A stretch of DNA of 8,278 nucleotides, taken from NCBI GenBank assembly GCA_018222695.1, contig JAAEZV010000009.1:1-8278 (forward strand). Reading direction: 5' to 3'. The stretch comes from Gammaproteobacteria bacterium (GTDB lineage Bacteria > Pseudomonadota > Gammaproteobacteria > Pseudomonadales > Halieaceae). The position numbers were made by a program, and so were the translations under genes. Below, piece by piece: positions 6,734 through 8,278 of the stretch; position 1 is the stretch's first letter; every line of letters begins with the position of its first letter. The notes under the pieces were generated by a model that did not search any database, was not told the DNA's origin, and saw only the letters and a program-made list of their open reading frames with translations.

Positions 6734-7588
6734 TCACCCCCTCTCGACGGGACAATCGGGTCGAGCACCCCACTCGGCCCAAGATCCGTCGTACACCGCA
6801 ACGGGAGATCGCCCCAGCTCATGCAAGGCCAACGCCAACAAGCAGGCGGAAATGCCTGACCCGCACGTCGTCACAACCGGCTGACCGTGAACAGCCCCGA
6901 CATCACCAAAAAGTGCCTCCAGCTCAGGGAGTGGTTTCAGGACCGCAGGATCGCCGCTCAGGATCTGGGCGTAGTGCAAATTTGTTGAGCCGGGGATATG
7001 ACCCGGGCGCACGCCCGGCCGCGGCTCGGCTTCTTCGCCAGCAAACCGGGAAGCGGAACGCGCATCGACCACGATGTGGCTACCGGATGACAGGGCAGCC
7101 TTAACACCTTCCACATCGGCCAGCCAAGCCGGCTGATGCGCCGCGACAAACCCTTCACCGGGCCTGGCCACCGTGGGCTCGCCCTGCTCCGTGTCATAAC
7201 CTGCAGCTATCCAGGCGGGCAGTCCGCCCTCAAGAATCTGCACCCTGTCATGGCCAAATACGCGGAACATCCACCAGGCGCGAGCGGCAGAAAACAGTCC
7301 CTTGCCGTCATAGACCACCACCCGGCTGTTCGCGCCGATACCAAGCGCCTGAACACATTGGGTGAATACCGGCTCACTGGGGAGCATATGGGGGCACGCG
7401 TGCTCCAGATCAGCAACGCTATCGATGTCAAAGAATTGGGCGCCGGGAACACGGCTAGAGAGGAACTCTGCCCTGGGATCGCGGCCCTCCGCAGGCAAAT
7501 ACCAAGAGGCATCCACAACATTGAGGTCAGACCCCTCCAGCTGTGAAGCGAGCTCTGCGGGCGACATAAATGTATTCGACTCGGGCAT
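6734..7588 (-). CDS. sseA: 3-mercaptopyruvate sulfurtransferase (two-rhodanese-domain, SseA-like)
   Basis: This 284-residue cytoplasmic enzyme transfers sulfur from 3-mercaptopyruvate to an acceptor via a cysteine persulfide. It has two rhodanese domains: an inactive N-terminal one (about 8-130) with PHMLP (66-70), LFSAARAWW (98-106) and GGLPAW (121-126), and an active C-terminal one (about 150-284). The active loop is CGSGIS (242-247) with nucleophile Cys242. CGSG marks mercaptopyruvate sulfurtransferases as opposed to thiosulfate-type CRKG loops; Ser replaces the usual Thr at the sixth position. Arg181 and Arg190 in the DAR...EPRPG block fit the substrate-binding arginines of the family. 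The ending [11 protein letters not shown] matches E. coli SseA. The ATG at 7588 has GAGAG 7 bases upstream; extension to a TTG at 7642 adds a Cys-rich, unlikely leader. It is the first gene of the minus-strand run and faces the dienelactone hydrolase gene. Confidence 0.95.
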   Translation of the reverse strand: MPESNTFMSPAELASQLEGSDLNVVDASWYLPAEGRDPRAEFLSSRVPGAQFFDIDSVADLEHACPHMLPSEPVFTQCVQALGIGANSRVVVYDGKGLFSAARAWWMFRVFGHDRVQILEGGLPAWIAAGYDTEQGEPTVARPGEGFVAAHQPAWLADVEGVKAALSSGSHIVVDARSASRFAGEEAEPRPGVRPGHIPGSTNLHYAQILSGDPAVLKPLPELEALFGDVGAVHGQPVVTTCGSGISACLLALALHELGRSPVAVYDGSWAEWGARPDCPVERG

Positions 7589-7640
7589 TTTCAGGCTCTC
7601 ACACGTGAAGAAGGGGCAGTGACTCAGCGCTCGACAGCGC

Positions 7641-7661
7641 AAGCGGGCTCACTCGCCGCTT
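7641..7661. repeat. Short inverted repeat with one-base bulge
   Basis: AAGCGGGC and GCCGCTT pair with a one-base bulge around a TCACTC loop. It lies 53 to 73 bases upstream of the sseA start. Its function is unknown. Confidence 0.4.
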
Positions 7662-7674
7662 CCCATGTCATGGG
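7662..7674. repeat. 13-bp palindrome
   Basis: CCCATG-T-CATGGG is a perfect dyad around one central base. It is too tightly closed for a good RNA hairpin and fits a dimeric DNA-binding site better. It overlaps the left arm of the next repeat by four bases, so the two structures would compete. Confidence 0.5.
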
Positions 7675-7698
7675 TCAGCAATTGTATGGGCTGACCCA
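7671..7698. repeat. 9-bp inverted repeat, possible operator or hairpin
   Basis: TGGGTCAGC and GCTGACCCA are perfectly complementary arms separated by 10 bases. Centre-to-centre spacing of the arms is 19 bases, close to two helical turns, which is typical of operators bound by dimers. It lies about 83 bases upstream of the sseA start and 158 before the hydrolase start, so it could serve either gene. A stem-loop in RNA is the alternative. Confidence 0.5.
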
Positions 7699-7710
7699 GA
7701 TCTTGGAAAC

Positions 7711-7748
7711 CGGAGCACTGCTGTGGCGAGGCGACACCCGCTGCTCCG
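7711..7748. repeat. 7-bp inverted repeat with long spacer
   Basis: CGGAGCA and TGCTCCG are exact complements 24 bases apart. Chance occurrence is possible in sequence this GC-rich. Confidence 0.3.
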
Positions 7749-7784
7749 CTCTGGGTAACGCGACTGCCATGGGGTTTTCATTCA

Positions 7785-7820
7785 GTGTCGACTTTGGTCA
7801 CAATGACCGGCCTTCGACAC
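7785..7820. repeat. Nested 36-bp dyad upstream of the dienelactone hydrolase gene
   Basis: The outer arms GTGTCGA and TCGACAC (7 bp) enclose the inner arms GGTCA and TGACC (5 bp) around a CAA centre. The internal loop is 4 by 5 bases. It ends 24 bases before the AGGAG of the hydrolase gene. If transcribed, it would be a stem-loop in the 5' leader. If not, it would be a promoter-proximal operator. No T-run follows, so it is not a terminator. The function is inferred only from symmetry and position. Confidence 0.55.
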
Positions 7821-7844
7821 CAACAGCCCGTATGGGGCACCCAG

Positions 7845-7849
7845 AGGAG
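7845..7849 (+). promoter_or_regulatory. Ribosome binding site of the dienelactone hydrolase gene
   Basis: AGGAG, within the longer purine run AGAGGAGA, lies 6 bases before the ATG at 7856. It selects this start over the in-frame ATGs at 7670, 7769 and 7832, none of which has a comparable site. Confidence 0.8.
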
Positions 7850-7855
7850 ACAGCT

Positions 7856-8278
7856 ATGCCTAACACGACAATTACCTGCGCCGATGGATTCGACCTCGGT
7901 GCCTATGAGGCGAGCCCCTCTGGCGCGGCAAAAGGCGCTGTCGTGGTGATACAGGAGATCTTTGGCGTCAACTCGCACATTCGTTCGGTTGTCGATGGTT
8001 ATGCCGAGGCGGGCTTTTATGCGATTGCCCCCGCGATTTTTGACCGTCTGGAGCGAGACGTGCAGCTGGGCTATACCGAAGACGATATGACCGCCGGTAT
8101 CGAGCTCGCTTTTCAAAAGCTGGATATGAGCCAGACCCTGGCAGATCTGCAAGCCACCATTGACACCGCTGCGAATCACGGAAAAGTCGGCGTCGTGGGT
8201 TACTGCTTTGGCGGTCTGCTGACGTGGCTGTCGAGCTGCAACCTGAATCAGGTGTCGGCGGCGTCCGCCTACTACGGT
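7856..8278 (+). CDS. Dienelactone hydrolase family protein (N-terminal 141 residues, cut by window edge)
   Basis: This is an alpha/beta-hydrolase of the dienelactone hydrolase family, cytoplasmic as no signal peptide is seen. The family includes carboxymethylenebutenolidase of the chlorocatechol pathway and many members of unknown substrate. QEIFGVN (33-39) carries Glu34, matching Glu36 of Pseudomonas ClcD, and GYCFGG (115-120) carries the nucleophile Cys117, matching Cys123. The Asp and His of the triad lie beyond the window; the usual length is about 230-250 residues, so roughly 40 percent is missing. The Cys nucleophile, as opposed to Ser, supports a true dienelactone-hydrolase-type enzyme. 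It is transcribed away from sseA. Nothing else of an aromatic ring-cleavage pathway is in view, so the physiological substrate is open. Confidence 0.93.
   Translation, partial: MPNTTITCADGFDLGAYEASPSGAAKGAVVVIQEIFGVNSHIRSVVDGYAEAGFYAIAPAIFDRLERDVQLGYTEDDMTAGIELAFQKLDMSQTLADLQATIDTAANHGKVGVVGYCFGGLLTWLSSCNLNQVSAASAYYG

Larger units (their letters stand above)
1..7588 (-). other. Probable minus-strand operon of seven genes
   Basis: Seven consecutive genes run in the same direction with gaps of 53, 1, 37, 14, 75 and 85 bases and no opposite-strand gene between them. The join of tpiA through the crotonase is tight and well supported. The first gap (after sseA) and the last two (around the AI-2E gene) are long enough for extra promoters or processing sites. 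I saw no convincing promoter boxes or intrinsic terminator inside the run. Confidence 0.5.
7589..7855. other. Divergent intergenic region, palindrome-rich
   Basis: These 267 bases separate the starts of sseA (minus) and the dienelactone hydrolase gene (plus), so the promoters of both should lie here. No clear -35/-10 pair stands out on either strand. Several inverted repeats crowd the interval and are listed separately. No tRNA-like fold or known riboswitch core was recognised. The plus frame of the hydrolase is open through the whole interval, but the strong ribosome site just before 7856 argues against a longer protein. Confidence 0.7.

Noticed and set aside
7589..7855. tRNA, riboswitch or other known structured RNA in the divergent gap
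   Set aside because: No cloverleaf, conserved riboswitch core or known small RNA signature could be recognised by eye.

Overview
The window is an ordinary-looking stretch of bacterial chromosome with GC-rich codon use. The protein sequences (SseA-type sulfurtransferase, HSD17B10-like dehydrogenase, crotonase, thiolase-like protein) suggest a proteobacterium, probably a gammaproteobacterium that lives on lipids or carboxylic acids. That placement is an inference from family resemblance, not from any marker gene. I see no rRNA, tRNA, CRISPR array, insertion sequence, phage or plasmid feature.

Seven genes lie on the minus strand, read from about 7588 down to the left edge. In transcription order they are: 3-mercaptopyruvate sulfurtransferase (sseA), triosephosphate isomerase (tpiA), a thiolase-like protein of the TLP1 type, a short-chain 3-hydroxyacyl-CoA dehydrogenase, an enoyl-CoA hydratase/isomerase (crotonase), an AI-2E-family membrane protein, and a type B carboxylesterase with an exported N-terminus whose C-terminus runs off the window. 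The gaps are 53, 1, 37, 14, 75 and 85 bases, so at least tpiA through the crotonase look like one transcription unit. A dienelactone-hydrolase-family gene on the plus strand starts at 7856 and is cut by the right edge. The 267-base divergent gap before it (7589-7855) holds no convincing gene but is dense in inverted repeats.

The core of the cluster reads as acyl-CoA breakdown. The crotonase would hydrate an enoyl-CoA, and the HSD17B10-like enzyme would oxidise the 3-hydroxyacyl-CoA. The thiolase-like protein sits where the thiolase would be, although its active-site motifs are not those of a working thiolase. The exported esterase could feed the pathway by releasing acids outside the cytoplasm. 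tpiA, sseA and the membrane protein have no obvious step in that pathway.

I did not find a clearly new biological system. The points most worth a second look are the thiolase-like protein with replaced catalytic histidines, tpiA joined almost directly to it, two tandem hairpins at the end of the crotonase gene, and the palindrome-rich divergent region.
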